A stretch of DNA of 64,000 nt from NCBI RefSeq assembly GCF_008801605.1, contig NZ_VZPJ01000003.1, positions 124,001-188,000 of the forward strand. The letters are read 5' to 3'. Below, in pieces: positions 18,377-26,945 of the stretch. Below the pieces are notes generated by a model. It made no database searches and was not told the origin of the DNA. It was given only the letters and a program-made list of their open reading frames with translations. Position 1 is the first letter of the stretch; each line of letters starts with the position of its first letter. Position numbers and translations under genes: made by a program. The stretch is from Pseudomonas brassicacearum subsp. brassicacearum. Lineage in GTDB: Bacteria > Pseudomonadota > Gammaproteobacteria > Pseudomonadales > Pseudomonadaceae.

Positions 18377-21300
18377 TCAGGTCCCATGAACATTCACCTC
18401 GGCGTCGATTGACCGCGTGGGCAGGTGCGGACTTCTTAACTCCAACGTGAAAGAACCCCAATGTGATGCTTTGGTCAGAATCGACCAACTCAAGGGGGCT
18501 GTGGTCACGGGCTGTGGTTGAAACAACGGCGGTTCGAAAACCAACTGAAGCGCGTCTCCTCCCGACATCCACAAAGCGACACTCGTGGCGTTTATCAGGG
18601 CGCTATCTTCCTTGGCTCGCAACTCCCAGGTGTTATTGGTTCCATCTTTCAGGCTGAGCTTTCTATGGGCCAGATCGAATTCCTGACTGTTCAGGTAGAA
18701 GGTGAACTCCTCCAGCCAGCTATCTTCATCGCGAGTAATCCCTGGCAAAGGAGGCGACGGTGGCATTTCGGTTATCAAGGGAATATCGAATTCCAGAACA
18801 AAAGGCCTGTTTTGCGCCTGGTCGGTAAAAATAGTCCAACTCAAAGAAGTACTGCCCTGCTCCATCGCAACCAATTGCCCCAAAGGCGGATCGAACACCA
18901 GACCCTGCACCTCTTCGCCCGGCTTGAATTGCAGACAAATCTGGGCATCCGGCTCGCCAATCAGCCAACTGCCCCCATAATCCAACTTCAGCGTGCAAAC
19001 CTGTCCTGCGAATACATTCAACTTGACTTCAGACCACTCTACGGGCCTGCCATCAACGTAAGGTCTGAAGTCCTGCAACCATGTCATGTCATTGGGCAGC
19101 AGCTCAAAGCTGAGAGCTGCCATCTCCCATCCCGCATACCCCCCCGTGACAATGGCGTATAGAACCCCCTTCCTGACTCCGGGCAGCCTGAATTGCACCT
19201 CGGCTTGCCCATCGACATTTGTTCTGGTCGCTGCAATCGTGATCTGGGGATACTCCCATCGCACCTCGACGTCCTCCAGAGGTTCGCCAGTCATGGCCGA
19301 CACCACGGTCACGACCGCTGAAACCAGCTCCCCTAGGTGACCGTTGGGTTTGTCGCTGGTGAGCGACTGGATTTCCCGGGGCTCGTGTAAAAAGTACGAC
19401 AGCGCCACCGATGACGCGTACTGCCCTTGCCCCACCGTCGCAGTCAACTGCGCGGCGCCGGGCGTGGTGGGAACATAGCGCACGCGCGCCACCCCGTAAT
19501 AATCGGTCACGGTGGTCACTTCCCCCAGGTCATCACCACGCCAGATCACGGTCACCCCGGCAATCGGCTTGCCGCTGATGGAAGAGACCACGGTGACCTG
19601 TTCGACCAGTTCCTGCTCCCAGTCCAGTGTCTGGTGAACACCGCTGTCCCAGCGGATCTCCAGCACTTGCTCGCCCTCGCCCAACGACATCGCGTTCGCC
19701 GGGGAGAGGCTGGCCAGCCGCTGGGACGCCAGGCGCAAAGCAAAGCCCCCGTCCTTCAGATCGCCGGCCTTTAGCGTGAAACGCAGGCCATCGCTGGGAA
19801 ACTCGCGAGGCATTCCCAGGGGGTCAGGCAAAAAGCTGATGCCCAGTTCGCTCGGCCCGGTTCCGGTCATGCCAAGCGTCAGCTCGCGCTCAAACAGAGG
19901 ACTGTTCTCGGGAGCCATCAGCTCAAAAACATGTTCGCCCTTGCGGCGTGGGAAGTAGGTTTTTTCGCCCCAGGGCTGTGCCGCGGCGCCATCAAAGCTG
20001 ACCGTCAGCCCGGCCCAGGGATCACTTGCCAGCGCCGTGACTTCAAAGGGGCGCTCCTCTTCGTAGCCGTCGTAACGACTGCTCACGGAGGCCTTCACTG
20101 CCTGGGTTCCGGCGGCGGCCGGCGCCACGGGAAAACCGGACCAGCCTTCGGCGTCGGTGGGTTGCGCGCTTGACCTGCCCGCTGTCCAGGTCACCGGAAC
20201 CTGATTCACGGCAAGCCCTGTGAAATGAGAAGCCACTTGGACCCACAGCCACGCAGGATCCTGCCCGACCACCGGGTCGACCGGCGATTCGCGCCAGCCC
20301 TGGATCCTGACTTTGTTATGCGCCAGCGTCATCGGCTTGGCGGTGGCGACGAAGTCCAGCGCAGGCACTGCCCACGCCAGGGCAAACTCGCCCGGTTGCT
20401 CACTGGCGGTAAAATCCAGCATCCAGATCGCGCCGCCGTCGTTGATCGGTTGCGCAAGATTCAACACCGGACGAACCGTTGCCCCCAACTCCTCGGCGGA
20501 TGTCCCGGACCATGCCAGCGTTGATTCCAACCCCACCAGCGGGCTCAGCGCATTGGGCAAAACGCTAAACCGATGAAGCGCCCCCAGGCACGGATAAAGC
20601 GCCTGGGCGTCCAGTGCTGCGGCAATCTGGTCGAGTCTCAGGCTGACTTCTTCCGCCAGGTCCTCGGACACCAATCGCCCCGTCAGCTCGCGAACGACTG
20701 AAACGCTCTCAAGACGCAACTCCAGCTCAAACAGGCTGCTGGTACTGCTATTGACCTGTGAGGCGAGCGTCCATTGGGCGCCAGCCGCCTCCAACCGCTT
20801 GGGCGTTCCAAGGTCACTGGGCAACAGCCCAATATCCGGCGCGGCCCCTCGCCAATGCAAACTGATGTTTTTATCGATCCACAGGCTGCCGGCGTTGGGC
20901 ACGACTTTCAGTGTGTGGGTCTGCCCGCGTCGACAGAGCACACCGAGCGTATTGCGCTGGACCACCTCGCCATCAAGCAGAATACTGACTTCGCTTTTCC
21001 AGGGGCTGGTCGCAATCGCCGTCACATCGAAAGGCTGCTCCACCGCAACGGCTTGCTCGTGGGCCTTGATGCTGGCGATGACCACCTTGTCCCCCGCGCT
21101 CTGCGGCGTGTACAACACACTGGCCCAACCACCGGCGCCCGTGGTGACGGTGGAAATCGACTCGGCGCCAGCCTTCCATTCGACCTGGGCATTGATGACC
21201 GGATCGCCGTCGCCGCTGGCCACGAAGTGCACCACCTGCACCCGCAACAGCACGCTTTCGTTTTCGTCCACCACGGGAAATTTGTTGGCCTCTCGGACGT

Positions 21301-22843
21301 CTCCCACCCGGACCAGATTGCGCGCCAGCGACATGGTTTTTTTCGGTGAAGGCAGTAACAGTTTCGAGCAGGCCAGTTGCAGCTCGAAGCGACCGTCATA
21401 ACGATCTTCGCTGGTCAGGGTCCAGGCCAGCTCGGCACCGGTGACCGGCACCGCCGCTTCAAGGGCCGGATTGACGACAACCCCCAGTTGCTCGTGGGAA
21501 TCACCGCTCCAGTGCAACGACAGCTGCGTCCCCTGCAAGGGACTGGCGGCGGGCAGTTTCACGTCGAGGGGATAATCCGAGCCGCGGTTGGGGTAACCGG
21601 TTTTTTCCTCCCAAGGCGACTCAACCCCCTCGACCACCGTTCGCACATCCTTCCACGGATCCGTCGCCAACACCCGCACCATCAAGGTTTGAGTCAACAC
21701 GCCAGAGGCGTAGTAAAGGCTCTCGACCGACGCCTGGATCTCGACATCACCGGCCTGCGTCGGCTGAAAATCAAAGTAGGCCCAGCCGTCAGTTCGGGTG
21801 ATGGCAACGCTGGCGACCTGCCCGGTCGTGGAAGTCCAGTTCACGGTGCGGTCGCTCAAGGGTTGCCCGGTGTAATAAGAAGTGACCTGCACCCCCAAGC
21901 GCACACTTTGGTCGTATTCCAGCACCGGGTAATACGCCGCCTCGAGCACTTCACGAAAAGCCAATCGATGATGACCCAGGGACACCTGCACCGGATAGAC
22001 CTCAGCGGCGTACTGGTTGACCAGGTCCATGGAGAACGAATACGGCCCGTCTTCACCGATTGCCGGGCAGTCCAGGGTCCAGGCCGAATCCAATGGGTGA
22101 TCCACGCCCCAGGCCGGGGTCGCCATCAGCGCCTCCTGGGGATTGTCGTCGCTGGTCAACGCCGCTTGGGTGCCGACCCAGGCATTGCCCGGGTCGGGAA
22201 CGAACTCTAGCTGGTGGGCCAAGTCACCCGAGGCCCCCAGGCACACGTACAAGCGCCCGGTTGCCGGCCGTGTTTGCTCATCAAGCTTGAGTGCTTGCAT
22301 CAGCGCTGGCTCAAGGTGCAACTGGAGGTTGATACGCGTGATGCGGACATCCGAGAAAACGTCACCGGGAACGTTTCGCGGGCTATGAATACTCACCGTG
22401 AGGATGTCTTGAGCGTTGAACGGCAGGTCCAACGGGACGTTGTAGGGAATGGGTCTGTACTCCCGCGGCTGACCGTCCCTGCGTCGCGCCTGATCCTCCT
22501 GCGCATCCCGGGCCGGACCCGGCGGCAACAGGATTTCCTGCTCCTGCGGCTGTTTATCGCTGCTAATGAGCAGCCTGCCCGGTTCGGTGTGCCTCGTCTC
22601 GCACAGGAACGTGAGGACGTAGCGAGCTTGAGCGCCCGGATCCTTGGGCGCCGTCAGCGCCTGATTGACCGAAGCCCCATTGCCGGCGGTCAGAAAACGA
22701 ACGTGCTGGCCCTCCTCTTCATACCAATCGCTCGCAGTCCCCAAGTAACCCGAAGCCGGTTCCTGTATCCAGTGATCGATCCACTTTTCGAAGTCGCCAT
22801 TGAGCACCAGATTTTCATTGGCCAGGATAATCGGTTTATTCAT
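18377..22843 (-). CDS. Large Ig-like repeat protein encoded in the TcA operon (1488 aa)
   Basis: A 1488-residue protein with no signal peptide or membrane segment. Residues 1-170 (MNKPIILANENLVLNGDFEK and on) look like a carbohydrate-binding-type jelly-roll: NLVLNGDFEKW is typical of such modules. The rest alternates two unit types at least four to five times. One is Big-1-like (for example VQVTSYYTGQPLSDRTVNWT, then TDGWAYFDFQPTQAGDVEIQ). The other is a ~130-residue unit marked by DPW, an EKT.YP segment, SPL and LSLHWSG..HEQLG. The start overlaps the stop of the TcaB-like gene by 8 bases, so the two are translationally coupled. I do not recognise an assigned function; an accessory binding or extension protein of the Tc complex is an inference from context. 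Confidence 0.8.
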   Translation of the reverse strand: MNKPIILANENLVLNGDFEKWIDHWIQEPASGYLGTASDWYEEEGQHVRFLTAGNGASVNQALTAPKDPGAQARYVLTFLCETRHTEPGRLLISSDKQPQEQEILLPPGPARDAQEDQARRRDGQPREYRPIPYNVPLDLPFNAQDILTVSIHSPRNVPGDVFSDVRITRINLQLHLEPALMQALKLDEQTRPATGRLYVCLGASGDLAHQLEFVPDPGNAWVGTQAALTSDDNPQEALMATPAWGVDHPLDSAWTLDCPAIGEDGPYSFSMDLVNQYAAEVYPVQVSLGHHRLAFREVLEAAYYPVLEYDQSVRLGVQVTSYYTGQPLSDRTVNWTSTTGQVASVAITRTDGWAYFDFQPTQAGDVEIQASVESLYYASGVLTQTLMVRVLATDPWKDVRTVVEGVESPWEEKTGYPNRGSDYPLDVKLPAASPLQGTQLSLHWSGDSHEQLGVVVNPALEAAVPVTGAELAWTLTSEDRYDGRFELQLACSKLLLPSPKKTMSLARNLVRVGDVREANKFPVVDENESVLLRVQVVHFVASGDGDPVINAQVEWKAGAESISTVTTGAGGWASVLYTPQSAGDKVVIASIKAHEQAVAVEQPFDVTAIATSPWKSEVSILLDGEVVQRNTLGVLCRRGQTHTLKVVPNAGSLWIDKNISLHWRGAAPDIGLLPSDLGTPKRLEAAGAQWTLASQVNSSTSSLFELELRLESVSVVRELTGRLVSEDLAEEVSLRLDQIAAALDAQALYPCLGALHRFSVLPNALSPLVGLESTLAWSGTSAEELGATVRPVLNLAQPINDGGAIWMLDFTASEQPGEFALAWAVPALDFVATAKPMTLAHNKVRIQGWRESPVDPVVGQDPAWLWVQVASHFTGLAVNQVPVTWTAGRSSAQPTDAEGWSGFPVAPAAAGTQAVKASVSSRYDGYEEERPFEVTALASDPWAGLTVSFDGAAAQPWGEKTYFPRRKGEHVFELMAPENSPLFERELTLGMTGTGPSELGISFLPDPLGMPREFPSDGLRFTLKAGDLKDGGFALRLASQRLASLSPANAMSLGEGEQVLEIRWDSGVHQTLDWEQELVEQVTVVSSISGKPIAGVTVIWRGDDLGEVTTVTDYYGVARVRYVPTTPGAAQLTATVGQGQYASSVALSYFLHEPREIQSLTSDKPNGHLGELVSAVVTVVSAMTGEPLEDVEVRWEYPQITIAATRTNVDGQAEVQFRLPGVRKGVLYAIVTGGYAGWEMAALSFELLPNDMTWLQDFRPYVDGRPVEWSEVKLNVFAGQVCTLKLDYGGSWLIGEPDAQICLQFKPGEEVQGLVFDPPLGQLVAMEQGSTSLSWTIFTDQAQNRPFVLEFDIPLITEMPPSPPLPGITRDEDSWLEEFTFYLNSQEFDLAHRKLSLKDGTNNTWELRAKEDSALINATSVALWMSGGDALQLVFEPPLFQPQPVTTAPLSWSILTKASHWGSFTLELRSPHLPTRSIDAEVNVHGT

Positions 22844-25800
22844 GGCGACCTGCTCCTTCGACGGTTGAGAAGGGGGACAGTTTGCTTTCGGTCTTGGTGA
22901 TCTGATCTTCGACGGCTCGCACGAAAGGCGGCTCTCCGGCCCTGGCCATGTAACGGATACGCACGATGATGTCCGTCAAGGACAGCAGCATGCTCTTCTG
23001 CGGTTCCTTTTCCGGCCTTGGGAAGCTCAACAGCCAGCGTGAAACCACCCCGGTGTTTTCGAAGGGATTGAGCAGGCTGTCATCGAATTTCATCGCCACC
23101 ATGCCGTGGTCGCCAAGCCCCATCGACAAGGCGATCTGCTGACCGCTGCGCAGGTTGATCTGCACATCGGAAGGCGCCACGCGCCCCGCGGGATCATGCA
23201 AGTACTCCACCGCCGGAATGGTGGCCTTGGTAGCCGTCATGCTGCTGATCTGCAGCAAGGTGGCACGTACATGTTCATAAGGCCCGATCAGCACAGGCAG
23301 GTCGACCTCGACCGAGCTGATTTGCCGACAGTAATGCCCCGGATGGTCGCGGTCGAACAGCAATTGCGAGAGTTTGAACTCCAGCGTTCCTTTGGTACGC
23401 AACTGATCCAGTGCGTTGGCCCAACTGCTGTTGGTGCCCGCCTGCGGGTCGCTCGCGTCATCGAACAACTGGCGCAAGGAAAGGGTCTTGACCAGCTCCA
23501 GCCGCCGTTCATAGCGTTGCAGGTACTCGCGCTCCATGCGCAGCAAATGCCCGCGCAGGTGTTCGCCTGCCGTCAGGCCGTGGCGATTGTCCAGCCAGAC
23601 CTGGGGCAAGGGGATCTGCGAATCATAATCACCGGTTTCGGCACTCAGCGAGGCCTGGGCGCTGAGGCACAGACTGACGACGGCATCGTAGGCCTGGTAG
23701 TGCAACGCCTTGAACTGGCCCAGCAGCCAGCCGTACAGCTCGGCGTTGGTTGCGCGCTTTTTGATGAAGTTGTACACCGTCAAGGCCTGGTTGTTGGCCA
23801 GGAGGGTTTGATCCAGTGTGGTTTGAGCGGCGCTCACCGCATGGGTCTGGGCGGTGATTTGTGCATCGAGCGCACGCACCTCCGCCAGTGCCTGATTACG
23901 CTGCAGTAGCCACTCTTCGCGGCGGCGACGGTAACTTTCGGTGGTGGCCTGTTTGTCCGCGTCTATCTGCATCGTCGACGACGCTATATCCAGGCCGAAA
24001 CAAACCGCGTCGACCATTTTGTCGATACGATGCCCACCGTTGGCCAAACCAAAAATAGTGGGGAGCGAGGCAATCACGGCGCCCGCAGGTTTGATGCTTG
24101 CCGAGGTCAGCGCCAGGATTTTGGAGATCTGCAAGCTCTCCATGACCTCGTACTCAACCTTCGACACATTCTCGTCATAGAGAAGCGCATAAGCGATTGC
24201 CCGCTCCTCTGCCACGGCCCGGCTTTGCTCCAGCGCGCTCTTGCTCGCCTGTAGCTGAGTGATGTTCTGTTCCTGCACAGTCCGGGCGTAGATACCCAGT
24301 TCCACCAAATGGTTCTGCTGCAGTTCCTGCTGTTCGATCAGGTCCCGTTGTTCGAGTAATCGCAGCACCTGGGTGCCGTGTTCCTGGAGCGCCTGCACGG
24401 CGCGCAATGCCACCTCGAACGTCGTGCGCCAGCGGAAAGCCCCCACCACCAACCGCCCGCCCATGGGTCTTGGCGCACCGGAACCACCGGCCGCCAGGTC
24501 GCTCAGCAACGCGTTGGGATCGGTGGGCGGGCTGAACAGCGCGAGCTCCAGTGGCTTGCCGTCCAGGGTGAGGTTGTTGCGCAGGTTATGCAGGCGCTGG
24601 CCAGGCAAATCGTACAGCGCGAGCAACTGTTCATTGATCGGTGCCTTGAAGGGCTCGTTGGCCAACAGCCCCAGCAGCGGCGGCGCCTCGGCGGCGGCAG
24701 GAAAGTCCGCCAGGCTGAACGCAAGGTTTTGTTCAAATTGTTCAAGGGCCGGTCGCGACATGCTTTTGTTCATCAAGCTGTCCACCGTGTCGGTTTCCCA
24801 GCGGTTGACCGTTCGCACCGCCGGCGCCTTGCCCATCAGGAATTCGGCCTGCACGTAACACAGCTTGGCCGCTACCAGGCTGTCACGGGTGAGTTGGCGG
24901 TAATACCAGTCGCCCCAGGCCATCAGGTTCTTGACGTACTCCGAGAACACCAGAATCTGGAAGTGCCGGGGCGCCGAATAGCCGATGGCGTCGGGGTCGG
25001 TGGGCGCCCGGGTTTCACAGCCCAGGTTGCCGGCGCTACTCAAGGGGCGGCAGCGCCAATACGCCGGTTTTGGATTGAGGTACTGGCCGTTGTCGGGGTC
25101 GGCCGGCGCTTGCGGGTCGAACAGGTAATGCGACCAGTTCTGCGCTTCCAGGAAGCGGTCCTCGGTGCGCAAGCGTGTGGCCACCAGGTGCGGCAGGTGG
25201 AAAAACAGTTCCCAGAAGAACAGACCGTTAGCACCGTCGAAGGCCCCGTTGGGCTCACTGATCGTTTTCGATTCCGGGGGCGGCTCCGGCAGAAACTGCG
25301 TGTCCCAATCCAGCACCGCATCGACGGAGATATTGGAACGCTGTACCAACTCTGGGCCGAACAGCGAATTCAGCCGGGCGTATTCAAGGGTGAGATCGGC
25401 CTGGTTGAGGGAGAGGAACTGCGCCGCATCGAAGCTGTTCTTGAGCAGTGAGACGGGGGGGAAATCCGTCACATTGATAATGGTCAGTTGAAACTGATTT
25501 TGGCCCTGGGGGCCCACACCCAAGGAGCCACCCAACGTAAACGTGGTCGGCTGCGGCCACGAACCGCTCGCCCGTCTATAAACCTTCCATGGGGTACTCC
25601 AGCCACCGACAATGGGAAAAGAAGCCCCCAAGAGATCCTCTGGGTCTCCGTCGGCGCGACCGACCAACCTCAAGTCCATGAGGACAGGGAGTCCGGTCAA
25701 ACCCGTTGGCCGGCAGTAGCCGCAGACCACCAGTTCATCGAAGCCATCGACGCGAAACACCGCAGCCTGCAGACCCAGGTAGGGTGTCATCGTGCCCGGC

Positions 25801-26945
25801 CTGTCCACGACAGTGACCATGGCCGGCTGATTCATCAGCGGGTGTTGAACCGTCTCAGCCGTGACAAAACGCTTGAGCGCCGCCTGCTCCAACCAGCCAC
25901 CATCGTCCCAGGCCAGGGGGCGGAACAGCACATCGCGCACCGCAAACACCTTGAGGGAAGCCTCGTCGTTGGTTAAAAAAACGCCCAGCTTGCCCTTGGG
26001 GTTGTAAGGGTCGGCCCACACAGTCGCAATCAACCGGGCGCCTTGGGAAAGGTCGCTGTCATGCACGCTGCTGTGCAGGCTCAGCGGCGCCGACCACCGG
26101 CCGTTCTGGGCCTTGAACGCCACTTTGATGTCCAGCCGGTGCGGCAGGCTTACGTTGGCCTCCTCGTCCTCGTCTTCGCTTCCGACCTTGTACTGCCACT
26201 CGGCCCACACCAGGCACAGTCGCCCACTCCAGAACACCGGCCGGATGTCCATCACCGTCACGCCCGTGGGCGTATCCACCGGCAGCCATTCACTCCAGGC
26301 CGCCGGATTAATGGCGGTGCTACTGGGGGAAAGCTCGACCTCGGCCTTGCGCCAGAAATACTGGTAAGGCGGCACCCGCTGGCGTCCGACAAAGTAGTAG
26401 TCGGCCCGGGCCGGCGAGACGCTGTCCATGTAGCTGCTGAGCACGTCCAGGTTGCAGGTTTGCTCGAACGTTTGCAGGTACTCCTGCAAGGCAACCTGAA
26501 CCGAATCGCTGTTCAAGTGTGCCTGGTTGAGGTTGTTTTCAAGGGTCTTGAACAGGCTGGTCTTGCGCTGCCGCACGAAGGGATTGATGAAGTTTTCCGG
26601 GTAAAGGCCGATCATTTGCAGCGCCGACCAATCCGGGTAGTTGTTGTAGAGTTCCCAGGTGGCCAGGTCCCGCTTGTCGAACTCGGTGTCGGCATAGCCG
26701 GGTTCCAGTTTGCGGTAGGCGGCGTGGATGAACTGCTGGGCGCAGCTGGTCGCTTCAGCGACCCAGGAGCTCTGCACCGGGTAACTGTCCAGAGGATCCA
26801 GACGCAGCAGTTCAAACAGGTCCGCTGGGGTACGCAGGAATTTGTAGGGTGGATTCTCGCCACTTTTACCAACGTGCCCGAGACTGTATTCGATCAGGGC
26901 GGTCCGGCGTTTTTCGAGCAAGTCACCCATTGTGTTCCCTGTCAT
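22836..26945 (-). CDS. TcaB-like Tc toxin subunit (C-terminal half of a split TcA)
   Basis: A 1369-residue protein matching the C-terminal half of TcA (Photorhabdus TcaB type). The N-terminal part covers the neuraminidase-like and receptor-binding region (DYYFVGRQRVPPYQYFWRKA, DIRPVFWSGRLCLVWAEWQ). Around residues 900-1150 it has the long helical, coiled-coil pore-forming module (RDLIEQQELQQNHLVELGIY, then RATNAELYGWLLGQFKALHY), and the C-terminus is the TcB-binding domain (MGLGDHGMVAMKFDDSLLNP near the end). TcA forms the pentameric pore that injects the toxin. It starts in an ATGA overlap with the TcaA-like gene and overlaps the 1488-aa gene, so all three are one transcript. A second ATG 15 bases in is also possible. 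Confidence 0.92.
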   Translation of the reverse strand: MTGNTMGDLLEKRRTALIEYSLGHVGKSGENPPYKFLRTPADLFELLRLDPLDSYPVQSSWVAEATSCAQQFIHAAYRKLEPGYADTEFDKRDLATWELYNNYPDWSALQMIGLYPENFINPFVRQRKTSLFKTLENNLNQAHLNSDSVQVALQEYLQTFEQTCNLDVLSSYMDSVSPARADYYFVGRQRVPPYQYFWRKAEVELSPSSTAINPAAWSEWLPVDTPTGVTVMDIRPVFWSGRLCLVWAEWQYKVGSEDEDEEANVSLPHRLDIKVAFKAQNGRWSAPLSLHSSVHDSDLSQGARLIATVWADPYNPKGKLGVFLTNDEASLKVFAVRDVLFRPLAWDDGGWLEQAALKRFVTAETVQHPLMNQPAMVTVVDRPGTMTPYLGLQAAVFRVDGFDELVVCGYCRPTGLTGLPVLMDLRLVGRADGDPEDLLGASFPIVGGWSTPWKVYRRASGSWPQPTTFTLGGSLGVGPQGQNQFQLTIINVTDFPPVSLLKNSFDAAQFLSLNQADLTLEYARLNSLFGPELVQRSNISVDAVLDWDTQFLPEPPPESKTISEPNGAFDGANGLFFWELFFHLPHLVATRLRTEDRFLEAQNWSHYLFDPQAPADPDNGQYLNPKPAYWRCRPLSSAGNLGCETRAPTDPDAIGYSAPRHFQILVFSEYVKNLMAWGDWYYRQLTRDSLVAAKLCYVQAEFLMGKAPAVRTVNRWETDTVDSLMNKSMSRPALEQFEQNLAFSLADFPAAAEAPPLLGLLANEPFKAPINEQLLALYDLPGQRLHNLRNNLTLDGKPLELALFSPPTDPNALLSDLAAGGSGAPRPMGGRLVVGAFRWRTTFEVALRAVQALQEHGTQVLRLLEQRDLIEQQELQQNHLVELGIYARTVQEQNITQLQASKSALEQSRAVAEERAIAYALLYDENVSKVEYEVMESLQISKILALTSASIKPAGAVIASLPTIFGLANGGHRIDKMVDAVCFGLDIASSTMQIDADKQATTESYRRRREEWLLQRNQALAEVRALDAQITAQTHAVSAAQTTLDQTLLANNQALTVYNFIKKRATNAELYGWLLGQFKALHYQAYDAVVSLCLSAQASLSAETGDYDSQIPLPQVWLDNRHGLTAGEHLRGHLLRMEREYLQRYERRLELVKTLSLRQLFDDASDPQAGTNSSWANALDQLRTKGTLEFKLSQLLFDRDHPGHYCRQISSVEVDLPVLIGPYEHVRATLLQISSMTATKATIPAVEYLHDPAGRVAPSDVQINLRSGQQIALSMGLGDHGMVAMKFDDSLLNPFENTGVVSRWLLSFPRPEKEPQKSMLLSLTDIIVRIRYMARAGEPPFVRAVEDQITKTESKLSPFSTVEGAGRHE

